A stretch of 23,240 bases of DNA from CAZLHO01 sp964559455 (GTDB lineage: Bacteria; Krumholzibacteriota; Krumholzibacteriia; LZORAL124-64-63), in NCBI GenBank assembly GCA_964559455.1, contig CAZLHO010000045.1, positions 1 through 23,240 on the forward strand. The letters run 5' to 3'. Position 1 is the stretch's first letter. Each line of letters opens with the position of its first letter. This document shows positions 6,553-14,138 of this stretch, in pieces. Under the pieces are notes generated by a model. It did not search any database. It was not told where the DNA came from and saw only the letters and a list, made by a program, of their open reading frames with translations. The position numbers were made by a program, and so were the translations under genes.

Positions 6553-7641
6553 TCAGCCGGAGCCTGAGGCTGGTGATGGGGCCAGCCGTCCCGCCAGGAA
6601 CTCATGCAGCGCACGGGCCACCTCGCGGTGGCCCGCCGCGTTCCAGTGGCCGTCGCGGGGGAAGGTGACCGCTTCGCCCGCCCGCTCGCGCGCGGCGAGG
6701 CCGGGGGCCAGGTCGAGGCAGTCGACGCCCAGGTCTTCCAGGAAGGACTGCAGCGCCCGCGTCCGCGCCGGCAGGTCGGTCTCGTCCGGCGCCGGCATCA
6801 GCATGACGTGGAGCCGGCGGCCCTGCTCCCGGCAGGCGGCGTGAAGGGCGGCGAAGATCCGGCGCGTCAGGTCGTCCCGCCACGCCAGGATCGCGTGGTC
6901 CGGCTCGACGGGGTCGTCCTGCCGGTCCAGGCGGCGCTGGTGCCAGGCGCCCAGGCAGCGACGCAGCATCATCGCGGCGTGGGACCGGGCCAGCAGCCGG
7001 CCGTGCCAGGGCAGGCGTTCGAAGAGCCACTTCAGTCGCAACGCGCCGGGAGCGGGGGCCGGACGGCGCACGAGTTCGCCGTCCTCCACCGCGAAGATGC
7101 CCGCCACGGCGTTGTCCCAGAAGTCGTTTCCGGGGAAGAAGCAGAGCACGACGTCGTCCGCCTCGTAGCGGCGGCCCTCGTCCAGGAACCAGGCCAGCTG
7201 GTGGGCCGTGCCGGTGCTGCCCACGCCGGCGTTGATCACCGCCCAGCGGTCGCCGTCCTTGTCCAGGAAGTCTTCCAGCAGTTCGGGGAAGGTCTCGCTC
7301 GCTTCGACGCCGTAGCCGCAGGTGAAGGAGTCGCCCAGGCAGAGGATGCGCCGCACCCCGGGCGGAGCGGTGTAGGGATGGTCGTCGTCGCGCAGCCCGC
7401 GCGCGTTGATCCGCAGGGTGACGTCGAATTCGGGGGTGTGCTGGAAGCCGACGCGACCGGGGATATGGCGCACGCCCCAGGCGGGATCCCAGGTGTTGAC
7501 CGAGATGGAGAACGACCGCTGGGGGAGCAGGAGCCGCACCCCCGCCTCGAGCAGGATCATGGTCAGAGCCATCGCCAGCAGCGTCTTGAGCAGGGCCGCG
7601 GCGCCGCGGCGCAGGCCCCGGCGGAACCGACGGGGAGCCAC
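6553..7641 (-). CDS. Membrane-anchored SGNH/GDSL-family hydrolase
   Basis: 362 residues from GTG at 7641, with AGGGG about ten bases upstream. A basic N-terminus (MAPRRFRRGLRRG) and one membrane segment (residues about 15-38, LLKTLLAMALTMILLEAGV) suggest an inner-membrane anchor with the enzyme in the periplasm. The SGNH blocks are present: ILCLGDSFTCGYGVE with nucleophile S105, NAGVGSTGT around 137-145 (oxyanion glycine), FFPGNDFW with N172, and PRDGHWNAAGH with D330 and H332. This order matches esterases and acetyltransferase-associated hydrolases such as AlgX/AlgJ-like proteins, so a likely job is removing or transferring acyl groups on surface polysaccharide. The substrate cannot be read from sequence. 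It has its own promoter at 7690-7719 and is not overlapped by neighbours. Confidence 0.88.
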   Translation of the reverse strand: MAPRRFRRGLRRGAAALLKTLLAMALTMILLEAGVRLLLPQRSFSISVNTWDPAWGVRHIPGRVGFQHTPEFDVTLRINARGLRDDDHPYTAPPGVRRILCLGDSFTCGYGVEASETFPELLEDFLDKDGDRWAVINAGVGSTGTAHQLAWFLDEGRRYEADDVVLCFFPGNDFWDNAVAGIFAVEDGELVRRPAPAPGALRLKWLFERLPWHGRLLARSHAAMMLRRCLGAWHQRRLDRQDDPVEPDHAILAWRDDLTRRIFAALHAACREQGRRLHVMLMPAPDETDLPARTRALQSFLEDLGVDCLDLAPGLAARERAGEAVTFPRDGHWNAAGHREVARALHEFLAGRLAPSPASGSG

Positions 7642-7689
7642 GGTGAGATTCCCCTCGCGCAGGCCGGGGCGAGTCCAAAAGCGCCGACG

Positions 7690-7719
7690 AGCATAGCACG
7701 GGATCGGGTCGGCGGGGAA
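7690..7719 (-). promoter_or_regulatory. Predicted promoter for the SGNH hydrolase
   Basis: On the minus strand: -35-like TTCCCC (7714-7719), 18-base spacer, -10 TATGCT (7690-7695) with extended TGC in front. The -10 block is identical to the one at 6455-6460 and the -35-like hexamer is identical to that before hutU. The leader would be about 42 bases. Confidence 0.5.
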
Positions 7720-7732
7720 GAGGGGCGACCCG

Positions 7733-8656
7733 CTACCAGGGCGCCTCGACGTTCAGGCGCTGCAGCTTGGCCTCGCATTCCTGCCGCTCGCGGTTGCGCT
7801 TCCACCCGCCCTTGGGGGATTCCTCGAGCCAGCCGGCCGCGCGGGCGATCGCCAGGGCCGCGTCCCGGTCGCCGGCGCCCAGGGCCGCCAGCACCTCGCT
7901 CTCGATGCGCGACAGGCGCAGGGCGTCGAAGCGGTAGTCGCGGAAGGCCTCCCAGACGTGGGGGACCCAGCGCGCGACGATTTCCTCGCCGATGACTTCG
8001 GCGTAGCGGCGGATCTCGAGCTGGGCGTGGGGGTCCATGCGCAGGGCCAGGAAGTGTAGCAGGTTGTGCAGGTCCATCTTCCAGTAGGCCTCGGTGTAGG
8101 TGCACAGCGGCAGGTCCTTGCGGGCCTGCTCGCGGGCCACCCCTGCCTCCAGCCGGTCGTTGTAGACGGCGCGGGCCTGCTCGTGCAGGTCGGCCTCCTC
8201 GCCGCTGAGCAGGGCGCCGGCCTCGGGATCCAGGAAGCCCGCGCTGCCCTGCTTGTTGTCGGCGGCCTGCAGGCGCCACTGGTCGGGCGCGGTGGCGACG
8301 GCGGCGTCGATGGCCACCGAGTAGCGGGTGCTGTACTCGTTCACGCTGGCGGTGCGGTGCCGGATCCACTGCCGCCAGGCGTCCATCGGCACGCGCACGT
8401 GCAGCTTCAGCTCGCACATCTCGAAGGGCGTGGTGTGGCCGTGGCGCAGCAGGTAGCGGATCAGGCCGCGGTCGTCGCGCAGGGCCTTGGTGCCGGCGCC
8501 GTAGCTGACGCGGGCCGCCTGCACCACGGCCGCGTCGTCGCCCATGTAGTCGACCAGGCGCACGAAGCCGTCGTCGAGCACGGGGAAGGCGCGGCCCAGG
8601 ATGCCGTCGAGGGCGTCCACGCGGGGGCGGGCGAGGTTCTCGGCGTCGGGCGTCAC
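7733..8656 (-). CDS. thyX: Flavin-dependent thymidylate synthase ThyX
   Basis: 307 residues. ThyX makes dTMP from dUMP using methylene-tetrahydrofolate, FAD and NADPH in the cytoplasm, replacing ThyA plus dihydrofolate reductase. The signature RHRTASVNEYSTRYS lies at residues 99-113 and fits the ThyX motif RHRxxSxNExSxRY exactly. Upstream is VQAARVSYGAGTKALRDDRG and FEMCELKLHVRVPM, and downstream LALRMDPHAQLEIRRYAEVI, the second conserved substrate-binding block. The length is within the longer range of ThyX proteins, with an extra lysine/arginine-rich tail (KGGWKRNRERQECEAKLQRL). The GTG start at 8656 overlaps the hutU stop by four bases (GTGA), with GAGGAG inside hutU as ribosome binding site, so it is translationally coupled to urocanase. 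Confidence 0.97.
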   Translation of the reverse strand: MTPDAENLARPRVDALDGILGRAFPVLDDGFVRLVDYMGDDAAVVQAARVSYGAGTKALRDDRGLIRYLLRHGHTTPFEMCELKLHVRVPMDAWRQWIRHRTASVNEYSTRYSVAIDAAVATAPDQWRLQAADNKQGSAGFLDPEAGALLSGEEADLHEQARAVYNDRLEAGVAREQARKDLPLCTYTEAYWKMDLHNLLHFLALRMDPHAQLEIRRYAEVIGEEIVARWVPHVWEAFRDYRFDALRLSRIESEVLAALGAGDRDAALAIARAAGWLEESPKGGWKRNRERQECEAKLQRLNVEAPW

Positions 8657-10701
8657 GGCGTCTCCTCGGTGAAGACCGACCCCAGCGCCCCGTCGACCAC
8701 GTCGTCGTCGGCGTGCTCGGGCAGGGTCACGGTCATGCCGGGCTCGGCGGCCATCGCCTTCTTGATCGCGAACTCGGCGCCGGAGTTGCGGGCCCAGGCG
8801 CGCCGCGCGATGCCGTTGTTCACGTCCCAGGCCAGCATCGCATCCAGACGGCGGTCGGTGTCGGCCGAGCCGTCCAGGACCATGCCGAAGCCGCCGTTGA
8901 CCACCTCGCCCCAGCCCACGCCGCCGCCGTTGTGCAGGCTGATCCAGGTGGCGCCGCGGAAGCCGTCGCCGACGAAGTTCTGCACCGCCATGTCGGCGGT
9001 GAACATCGAGCCGTCGTAGATGTTGCTCGTCTCACGGAAGGGCGAGTCGGTGCCCGAGACGTCGTGGTGGTCGCGGCCCAGCACAACCGGCGCCGACAGC
9101 GAGCCGTCGCGCACGGCGGCGTTGAAGGCGGCGGCGATGCGGCGGCGGCCGGCCTCGTCGCTGTAGAGGATGCGCGCCTGGCTGCCGACGACCATCCGGT
9201 TCTCGCCGGCGCGCTCGATCCAGCGCAGGTTGTCCAGGTACTGCTGCCGGGTCTCGGAGGGGGCCTCGGCGGCCAGTTCGCGGATCACCGCGGCGGCGAT
9301 GCGGTCGGTCTCGGCCAGGTCGGCGGGGTCGGCGCTGGTGCAGACCCAGCGGAAGGGTCCGAAGCCGAAGTCGAAGCACATCGGTCCCATGATGTCCTCG
9401 ACGTAGGAGGGGTAGCGGAAGCCGCCCCCGTCCTTCATCACGTCCGCGCCCGCGCGGCCGGCCTCCAACAGGAACGCGTTGCCGTAATCCCAGAAGAACA
9501 TGCCGGCGCCGGTCATGGCGTTCACGGCCTCGACGTGGCGGCGCAGCGAGGCCCGCACCCGCTCCTTGAAGCCCTCGGGGTCGGCGGCCATCATCCGGTT
9601 CGCCTCGTCCAGGCCCATGCCGGCGGGGTAGTAGCCGCCGGTGTAGGGGATGTGCAGGCTGGTCTGGTCGCTGCCCAGTTCGATCGGGAAGTCGGCGGCC
9701 GCGAAGCGCTCCCACATGTCGACGACGTTGCCCTGGTAGGCGATCGAGACGGCCTCCTTGCCGCGGCGGGCCTTCTCGACGCGCAGCATCAGCTTGTCCA
9801 GGTCGGTCTCGACCTCGTCGACCCAGCCCTGGGCGTGGCGCTTGGCCACGGCCTCGGGGTTGACCTCGGCGACGACGCCGATCGCGCCGGCGATGACCGC
9901 CGCCTTGGCCTGCGCGCCGCTCATCCCGCCCAGGCCGCTGGTGGCGAAGACCTTGCCGCCCATCCCTTCGTCGCCCACGCCCAGGTAGAGCCGTCCGGCG
10001 TTGAGCACGGTGATCGTGGTGCCGTGCACGATGCCCTGGGGGCCGATGTACATGAAGCTGCCGGCGGTCATCTGGCCGTAGCTGGTCACGCCCAGGGCGG
10101 CCATGCGGGTGTAGTCGTCGCCCGAGCTGTAGTTGGGCACGACCATGCCGTTGGTGACCACGACCCGCGGCGCGTCGGGGTGGCTGGGGAAGAGGCCCAT
10201 CGGATGGCCGGAATACAGGACCAGGGTCTGGTCCTCGGTCATCTCGCTGAGGTAGCGCATGGTCAGCAGGTACTGGGCCCAGTTCTGGAAGACGGTGCCG
10301 TTGCCGCCGTAGGTGACCAGCTCGTAGGGGTGTTGGGCGACGGCCGGGTCCAGGTTGTTCTGGATCATGTGCATGATCGCCGCGGCCTGCGCGCAGCGGG
10401 CGGGGTACTCGCCGAAGGGGCGGGCGCGCATCGCGTAGGCGGGGCGGTAGCGGTACATGTAGATGCGGCCTCGCTCGCGCAGCTCGGCGGCGAACTCGGG
10501 CGCCAGCTCGGCGTGCCGGTCGGCGGGGAAGTAGCGCAGGGCGTTGCGCAGGGCCAGCCGGCGGCCGGCTGCGTCCAGCAGCAGCGGACGGCGGGGGGCG
10601 CGGCTGACGGCGGGGTCCTCGGCCGGACGCTCGGGGAGCGTCGCGGGGATGCCGCCGCGGATCTGTTCCTGGAAACGGTCCAGGGTCGTCGCTTCGCTCA
10701 C
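8653..10701 (-). CDS. hutU: Urocanate hydratase (long, UROC1/Bacteroidetes-type form)
   Basis: 682 residues from GTG at 10701, with GGAGG five bases upstream; the frame runs open much further upstream, but only as an antisense shadow. Urocanase converts urocanate to imidazolone propionate, the second step of histidine degradation, using tightly bound NAD+. Key blocks: YGGNGTVFQNWAQY (131-144), YSGHPMGLFPS, MTAGSFMYIGPQGIVHGTTI (211-230), the NAD-binding SGLGGMSGAQ (255-264), FDFGFGPFRWVCTS with the catalytic cysteine C454 (equivalent to C410 of Pseudomonas putida, from memory), and RDHHDVSGTDSPFRETSNIY (543-562). The usual bacterial enzyme has about 555 residues; this matches the longer vertebrate-like type. 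No hutH, hutI or hutG gene lies nearby. It shares an operon with thyX. Confidence 0.97.
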   Translation of the reverse strand: MSEATTLDRFQEQIRGGIPATLPERPAEDPAVSRAPRRPLLLDAAGRRLALRNALRYFPADRHAELAPEFAAELRERGRIYMYRYRPAYAMRARPFGEYPARCAQAAAIMHMIQNNLDPAVAQHPYELVTYGGNGTVFQNWAQYLLTMRYLSEMTEDQTLVLYSGHPMGLFPSHPDAPRVVVTNGMVVPNYSSGDDYTRMAALGVTSYGQMTAGSFMYIGPQGIVHGTTITVLNAGRLYLGVGDEGMGGKVFATSGLGGMSGAQAKAAVIAGAIGVVAEVNPEAVAKRHAQGWVDEVETDLDKLMLRVEKARRGKEAVSIAYQGNVVDMWERFAAADFPIELGSDQTSLHIPYTGGYYPAGMGLDEANRMMAADPEGFKERVRASLRRHVEAVNAMTGAGMFFWDYGNAFLLEAGRAGADVMKDGGGFRYPSYVEDIMGPMCFDFGFGPFRWVCTSADPADLAETDRIAAAVIRELAAEAPSETRQQYLDNLRWIERAGENRMVVGSQARILYSDEAGRRRIAAAFNAAVRDGSLSAPVVLGRDHHDVSGTDSPFRETSNIYDGSMFTADMAVQNFVGDGFRGATWISLHNGGGVGWGEVVNGGFGMVLDGSADTDRRLDAMLAWDVNNGIARRAWARNSGAEFAIKKAMAAEPGMTVTLPEHADDDVVDGALGSVFTEETP

Positions 10702-10763
10702 GGATGCCTCCAACGGGTCTCGGGCGCTGATCGGGGTGGCGCCGGCGGGCGGCCGGCCCGGCG

Positions 10764-10792
10764 AAGATAGCACCTCGGCGGCGGTCGGGGAA
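10764..10792 (-). promoter_or_regulatory. Predicted promoter for hutU-thyX
   Basis: On the minus strand: -35-like TTCCCC (10787-10792), 17-base spacer, -10 TATCTT (10764-10769) with extended TGC immediately before it. The predicted leader is about 56 bases. The GTGCTAT core is shared with the promoters at 6455 and 7690. Confidence 0.5.
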
Positions 10793-10813
10793 GGGGCGGC
10801 CGCGATCCCGTCC

Positions 10814-10843
10814 TTGACCGGGATGCGGCGGGGCCTCAAGATG
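10814..10843 (+). promoter_or_regulatory. Predicted promoter for the Yip1-family gene
   Basis: On the plus strand: TTGACC at 10814-10819, 18-base spacer, and an AAGATG -10-like hexamer at 10838-10843. The -35 box is good, the -10 box weak. It lies in the 207-bp divergent region with the hutU promoter. Confidence 0.35.
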
Positions 10844-10908
10844 GTCCGGGGCCCGCCGTCGAGGGCCCGCCCGCGCCTGAAAAACCCCGATCCGCCAAGG
10901 AGTAAGGC

Positions 10909-11445
10909 ATGAGTCCCTTCTTCGATCGCATGCTGCGAGCCGCCCGGCTCGAACCCCAGCTCTACGAGGAAGTCGAGCACGATCCTTCCGCTCTCGGCCA
11001 GGCCGTGGGCGTTGTCGTCCTGTCCAGCGTGGCGGCCGGCGTCGGCCACGCCATCGACGGCCAGGGCAACCTCTTCGTCGGCATCATCGGCGCCCTGATC
11101 GGCTGGGCCGCCTGGTCGGTCATGATCTGGCTGGTGGGCACCAAGCTGCTGCCTGAGCCCCAGACCGAGGCCGACATCGGCCAGCTGCTGCGCACGATCG
11201 GCTTCAGCGCCGCGCCGGGCGTGCTGCGCATCTTCGGCTTCCTGCCGCTGATCGGCGGCCTGGTCAAGCTGGTGGCCTCGGTGTGGATGCTGGTAGCGAT
11301 GATCATCGCCGTGCGCCAGGCCCTGGACTACCAGGGCAACGGGCGGGCCGTGCTGGTCTGCGTGATCGGCTGGGTGGTGGCCGTCGTGATCCAGATGCTG
11401 ATCCTGGCCCCCTTCGCGCTGGGCGCGATGTTCCTGGCCCTCTGA
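10909..11445 (+). CDS. Yip1-family integral membrane protein
   Basis: 178 residues with AAGGAG eight bases before the ATG. The N-terminus FFDRMLRAARLEPQLYEEVE is the amphipathic cytosolic helix that commonly precedes the Yip1 membrane core in bacterial members. Hydrophobic segments follow at about residues 29-48 (LGQAVGVVVLSSVAAGVGHA), 56-78 (LFVGIIGALIGWAAWSVMIW), 100-117, 119-138 (LIGGLVKLVASVWMLVAMII) and 150-178 (LVCVIGWVVAVVIQMLILAP and onward). Bacterial Yip1 proteins have no settled function; membrane trafficking roles known from eukaryotes should not be assumed. The C1 peptidase begins 61 bases downstream and may be co-transcribed, although a GC-rich inverted repeat lies between them. 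Confidence 0.8.
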   Translation: MSPFFDRMLRAARLEPQLYEEVEHDPSALGQAVGVVVLSSVAAGVGHAIDGQGNLFVGIIGALIGWAAWSVMIWLVGTKLLPEPQTEADIGQLLRTIGFSAAPGVLRIFGFLPLIGGLVKLVASVWMLVAMIIAVRQALDYQGNGRAVLVCVIGWVVAVVIQMLILAPFALGAMFLAL

Positions 11446-11465
11446 TTCCCCCTCGATCCGATCCG

Positions 11466-11487
11466 GGCGGGCGCCGCGGCGCCCGCC
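11466..11487 (+). terminator. GC-rich hairpin between the Yip1 gene and the C1 peptidase gene (weak terminator candidate)
   Basis: A near-continuous palindrome: 11466-11475 (GGCGGGCGCC) pairs with 11478-11487 across a two-base centre. Only TCTCCC follows, without a proper T tract, and GGAGG for the next gene starts seven bases later. It could attenuate transcription into the peptidase gene or protect the upstream mRNA end. Confidence 0.35.
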
Positions 11488-11506
11488 TCTCCCGGAGGCA
11501 CGACCC

Positions 11507-12775
11507 ATGAAAAGGCTCCTCTTCGCGCTTCTGCTCGTCGTCGCCCTGCCCGCCGCGGCCGCCGAGCCCTACGCGCCCGTCTACCGCGCGCCCAACGAAT
11601 TCCCGGTGCTCGACGCCATCGAGGCCCGCCGCGACGCGTTGGCCGCCGCCGTCGACTCGCTGCAGGCCCTGACCGACGCCCGCCACGCCGAGGCCGCCGA
11701 GGCCGCGGACGCCGCCGCCCTGGACCTGCGTCCCGACTGGTCGCGCGTGCCCCGGCCCAAGAGCCCCGACGACTTCAAGGTGCGCCTGGACCACCTGCCG
11801 CCGGTGCCCCAGTACTACACCGGCACCTGCTGGGCCTACTCCTCCACCTCGCTGATGGAGAGCGAGGTGATGCGCCTCAGCGGCCGCCGGATCAAGCTCA
11901 GCGAGATGTGGACCGCCTACTGGGAGTACGTCGAGAAGGTGCGGCGCTGGGTGCGCGAGTACGGCCACAGCGTGGTCGACGAGGGCTCGCAGTCCGAGGG
12001 CCTGATCGAGGTCTACCGGCTCTACGGCGCCGTGCCCGCCGAGGCCTACTCCGGCGTGCTCTTCGCCGACGGGCGCCACGACCACGACGCGATGCTGGCC
12101 GAGATCCTCGCCTACCTGGACTACGTCAAGAGCCGCGACCTCTGGGACGAGGAGAGCGTCGTGCGCGCGGTGCGCGAGATCCTGGACCGCCACATGGGCC
12201 GCCCGCCCGAGACCTTCGTCTTCGACGGCCGCGAGTACGCGCCGCGCAGCTTCCTGTCCGACATCCTGCGCCTGGACATGGACGACTACGTGAGCTGCGT
12301 CTCGCGCCTGGACACGCCCTTCGGCACCTGGGTGCTGAACGACGTCGTCGACAACTGGCGGCGCAGCGACCGCTACCTGAACATCCCGCTGGACGACTTC
12401 TACCGCGTGATCCGCGAGGCGGTGAAGGACGGCTACACCGTGGACCTGGGCGGCGACAACTCCGAGCCCTACGTCGACGGCAAGTACGACGTGGCCGACG
12501 TCCCGCCCTGGGACATCCCGCACGACGCCATCGACCAGGGTAGCCGCGAGTTCCGCATCGTCGAGGGCACCACCACCGACGACCACGGCATCCACGCCGT
12601 CGGCTACACGAAGGTGAAGGGCCGGGACTGGTTCCTGATCAAGGACTCGAACAGGTCGAGCAGGCTGGGGCAGTTCGAGGGCTACTACTTCTTCAGCGGC
12701 GACTTCATCAAGTTGAAGATGCTGGCGATCATGGTGCACAAGGATCGGTTGGAGGGTTTGCTGCCCGAGGGCTAG
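11507..12775 (+). CDS. Secreted papain-like (C1-family) cysteine peptidase
   Basis: 422 residues; GGAGG at 11494-11498 is eight bases before the ATG. A signal peptide occupies residues 1-19 (MKRLLFALLLVVALPAAAA). A helical segment (about 35-70) looks like a short propeptide. The catalytic domain has QYYTGTCWAYSSTSLMESE, giving the oxyanion glutamine Q102 and nucleophile C108. Near the end, DDHGIHAVGYTK supplies the histidine (H363 best, H360 adjacent) and RDWFLIKDSN supplies N382. The order and wide spacing resemble the C1B bleomycin-hydrolase/PepC group and related 'aminopeptidase C-like' proteins, but those are cytosolic, while this one is exported. An alternative is a structural or inactive member, but all catalytic residues seem present. 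Likely action is extracytoplasmic peptide breakdown or processing. Confidence 0.88.
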   Translation: MKRLLFALLLVVALPAAAAEPYAPVYRAPNEFPVLDAIEARRDALAAAVDSLQALTDARHAEAAEAADAAALDLRPDWSRVPRPKSPDDFKVRLDHLPPVPQYYTGTCWAYSSTSLMESEVMRLSGRRIKLSEMWTAYWEYVEKVRRWVREYGHSVVDEGSQSEGLIEVYRLYGAVPAEAYSGVLFADGRHDHDAMLAEILAYLDYVKSRDLWDEESVVRAVREILDRHMGRPPETFVFDGREYAPRSFLSDILRLDMDDYVSCVSRLDTPFGTWVLNDVVDNWRRSDRYLNIPLDDFYRVIREAVKDGYTVDLGGDNSEPYVDGKYDVADVPPWDIPHDAIDQGSREFRIVEGTTTDDHGIHAVGYTKVKGRDWFLIKDSNRSSRLGQFEGYYFFSGDFIKLKMLAIMVHKDRLEGLLPEG

Positions 12776-12795
12776 TCCCGGACGGCGACATTGGA

Positions 12796-12827
12796 AAGGG
12801 GCGGGAGGCTCGCGCTTCCCGCCCCTT
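12796..12827. terminator. Bidirectional terminator between convergent genes
   Basis: An 11-bp perfect stem (12796-12806, AAGGGGCGGGA, with 12817-12827) encloses a ten-base loop. It sits 20 bases after the peptidase stop and just beyond the end of the convergent dehydrogenase gene (12848). The A-rich and T-rich edges of the stem provide short T stretches on both strands, so it probably terminates both transcripts. Confidence 0.7.
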
Positions 12828-12847
12828 CGTCGTCTACGCAGAGGAGC

Positions 12848-14005
12848 TCAGCCCAGCGCCTCCTCCCAGGTCTCGGCCTTCACGCCGCGCTTCGCCAGCT
12901 CGGACAGCACCGCGTCCGCCGGCACGACCAGCTCCTGCGGCCGGGCGCCCTTGGCGTCGATCGCGCCGCGGGCCAGCATCTCGGCGATGATCGCCGTGGG
13001 GTAGCCGGTCATCCGCGCCATCGCCGAGATCCCGTGCTCGGCGTCGTAGCCGTCCACCACGCGCAGGCTGCGGCGCAGGCGCCTGCCGCCGACCGTGCCC
13101 TCGGCGCTGCAGAGCATCAGCACGACGTCCTCGCCCTTGGTGGGCAGGTGTCGCTCGAGCACCGCCGCCAGCACGTCGCGCGGCGCGACCTCGGCGCCGT
13201 TGACGGTCACCGGTTCGGACGAGGTCAGCCCCATGTCCAGCAGCAGCCGGATCTGCTCGCAATGGCCGGGGTAGCGGATCGTCTTGTAGTCCAGGTCGCG
13301 CACCTTGCCGGCCAGGGTGAGCGGCAGGGTGCTGGTGCCGCCCGAGGTCTGGAAGGCCTCGAGCAGCCCGTAGGGGGCGGGAAAGACCAGGTCCTCCAGC
13401 TCGCTCAGCGGAGGCACGGTCAGCGGCTCGCCGTCGCGGATCACCTCGGCGGGCTCGATGTACTCGTTGATCAGTCCCTGGGCCGAGAAGACCAGCATGT
13501 AGTTCAGCGGGGGCCGCGGATCGCGGGGCAATCCGCCCACGCGCAGATGCACCGCGTCGCAGGCGTCGAAGCCGGCGTGCAGGTGGTGGCCGATCAGCCC
13601 CGCCAGGCCGGGAGCCAGGCCGCAGTCCGGGATCACGGTGACGCCCGCCTTGCGGGCCTGGTCGTCCAGGGCGAACTGGCGCTGGACGACGTCGTTGTTG
13701 CCGCCCAGGTCCAGGAAGTGGGCGCGGTGGCGTACGGCCAGCCGGGTCAGCGACTCGTTGAACCAGTAGTTGACGGCGCTGATCACGACCGCGGCCTCGT
13801 CCATCAGCGGCGCCAGGACGTCGGGGTCGGAGACGTCGCCGGCCACGGTCCGCACCCGCGGGTCGTCCAGGCGGCCGGCCAGCCCGTCCAGGGCGGCGGG
13901 ATCGCGGTCGAAGAGGGTCAGGGCGACGGTGTCGTCGACGTTGTGGATCAGGTCGTGGGCGATGGCCGCTCCCTGCAATCCGGCTCCGAGCAGCAGATAG
14001 TGCAT
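12848..14005 (-). CDS. Saccharopine dehydrogenase / lysine 6-dehydrogenase family protein
   Basis: 385 residues from ATG at 14005, with GGGAG seven bases upstream. The N-terminal Rossmann fold opens MHYLLLGAGLQGAAIAHDL (GxGxxG at residues 7-12) and continues with LTLFDRDPAALDGLAGRL for the adenosine ribose. Further family blocks are VVISAVNYWFNESLTRLAV, HFLDLGGNNDVVQRQFALD, GVTVIPDCGLAPGLAGLIG and YKTIRYPGHCEQIRLLLDMG. This pattern suits NAD(P)-dependent saccharopine dehydrogenase or lysine 6-dehydrogenase, which act on lysine or a lysine-keto acid adduct in the cytoplasm. Choice between lysine breakdown and synthesis, or a polyamine-related reaction, cannot be made: no partner gene is adjacent. 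Its promoter lies within repeat-rich DNA shared with the divergent NUDIX-eIF2B gene. Confidence 0.88.
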   Translation of the reverse strand: MHYLLLGAGLQGAAIAHDLIHNVDDTVALTLFDRDPAALDGLAGRLDDPRVRTVAGDVSDPDVLAPLMDEAAVVISAVNYWFNESLTRLAVRHRAHFLDLGGNNDVVQRQFALDDQARKAGVTVIPDCGLAPGLAGLIGHHLHAGFDACDAVHLRVGGLPRDPRPPLNYMLVFSAQGLINEYIEPAEVIRDGEPLTVPPLSELEDLVFPAPYGLLEAFQTSGGTSTLPLTLAGKVRDLDYKTIRYPGHCEQIRLLLDMGLTSSEPVTVNGAEVAPRDVLAAVLERHLPTKGEDVVLMLCSAEGTVGGRRLRRSLRVVDGYDAEHGISAMARMTGYPTAIIAEMLARGAIDAKGARPQELVVPADAVLSELAKRGVKAETWEEALG

Positions 14006-14057
14006 GGCAAGGCTCCCGTGGTGGCGTAAGCTCGAGGGCGAAGGTCCGTCGCGGGGG

Positions 14058-14103
14058 CGGCGGGCCGCCGGACGAATGTATCAGGCCGCCGGACCGGCGG
14101 CAA
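14058..14103. promoter_or_regulatory. Promoter for the saccharopine dehydrogenase-family gene within paired direct and inverted repeats (candidate operator)
   Basis: Minus-strand promoter: -35 TTGCCG (14098-14103), 17-base spacer, -10 TACATT (14075-14080), about 63 bases of leader before 14005. An 11-bp direct repeat GGCCGCCGGAC occurs at 14063-14073 and 14084-14094, with starts 21 bp apart (two helical turns), flanking the -10 box. Two odd palindromes overlap it: CGGCGG-G-CCGCCG (14058-14070) and GCCGCCGG-A-CCGGCGGC (14085-14101). The arrangement suits a dimeric repressor or activator acting on this promoter and perhaps on the divergent gene. Confidence 0.5.
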
Positions 14104-14138
14104 GACGGCCTCGCCCGCGGCTCGACCGGGAGGGTGGA

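Noticed and set aside
8653..11508. A single 951-residue minus-strand open frame across hutU and the Yip1 gene
   Set aside because: Only the part from 10701 matches urocanase and has a ribosome binding site. The upstream portion is antisense to the Yip1 gene and is a GC-rich shadow.
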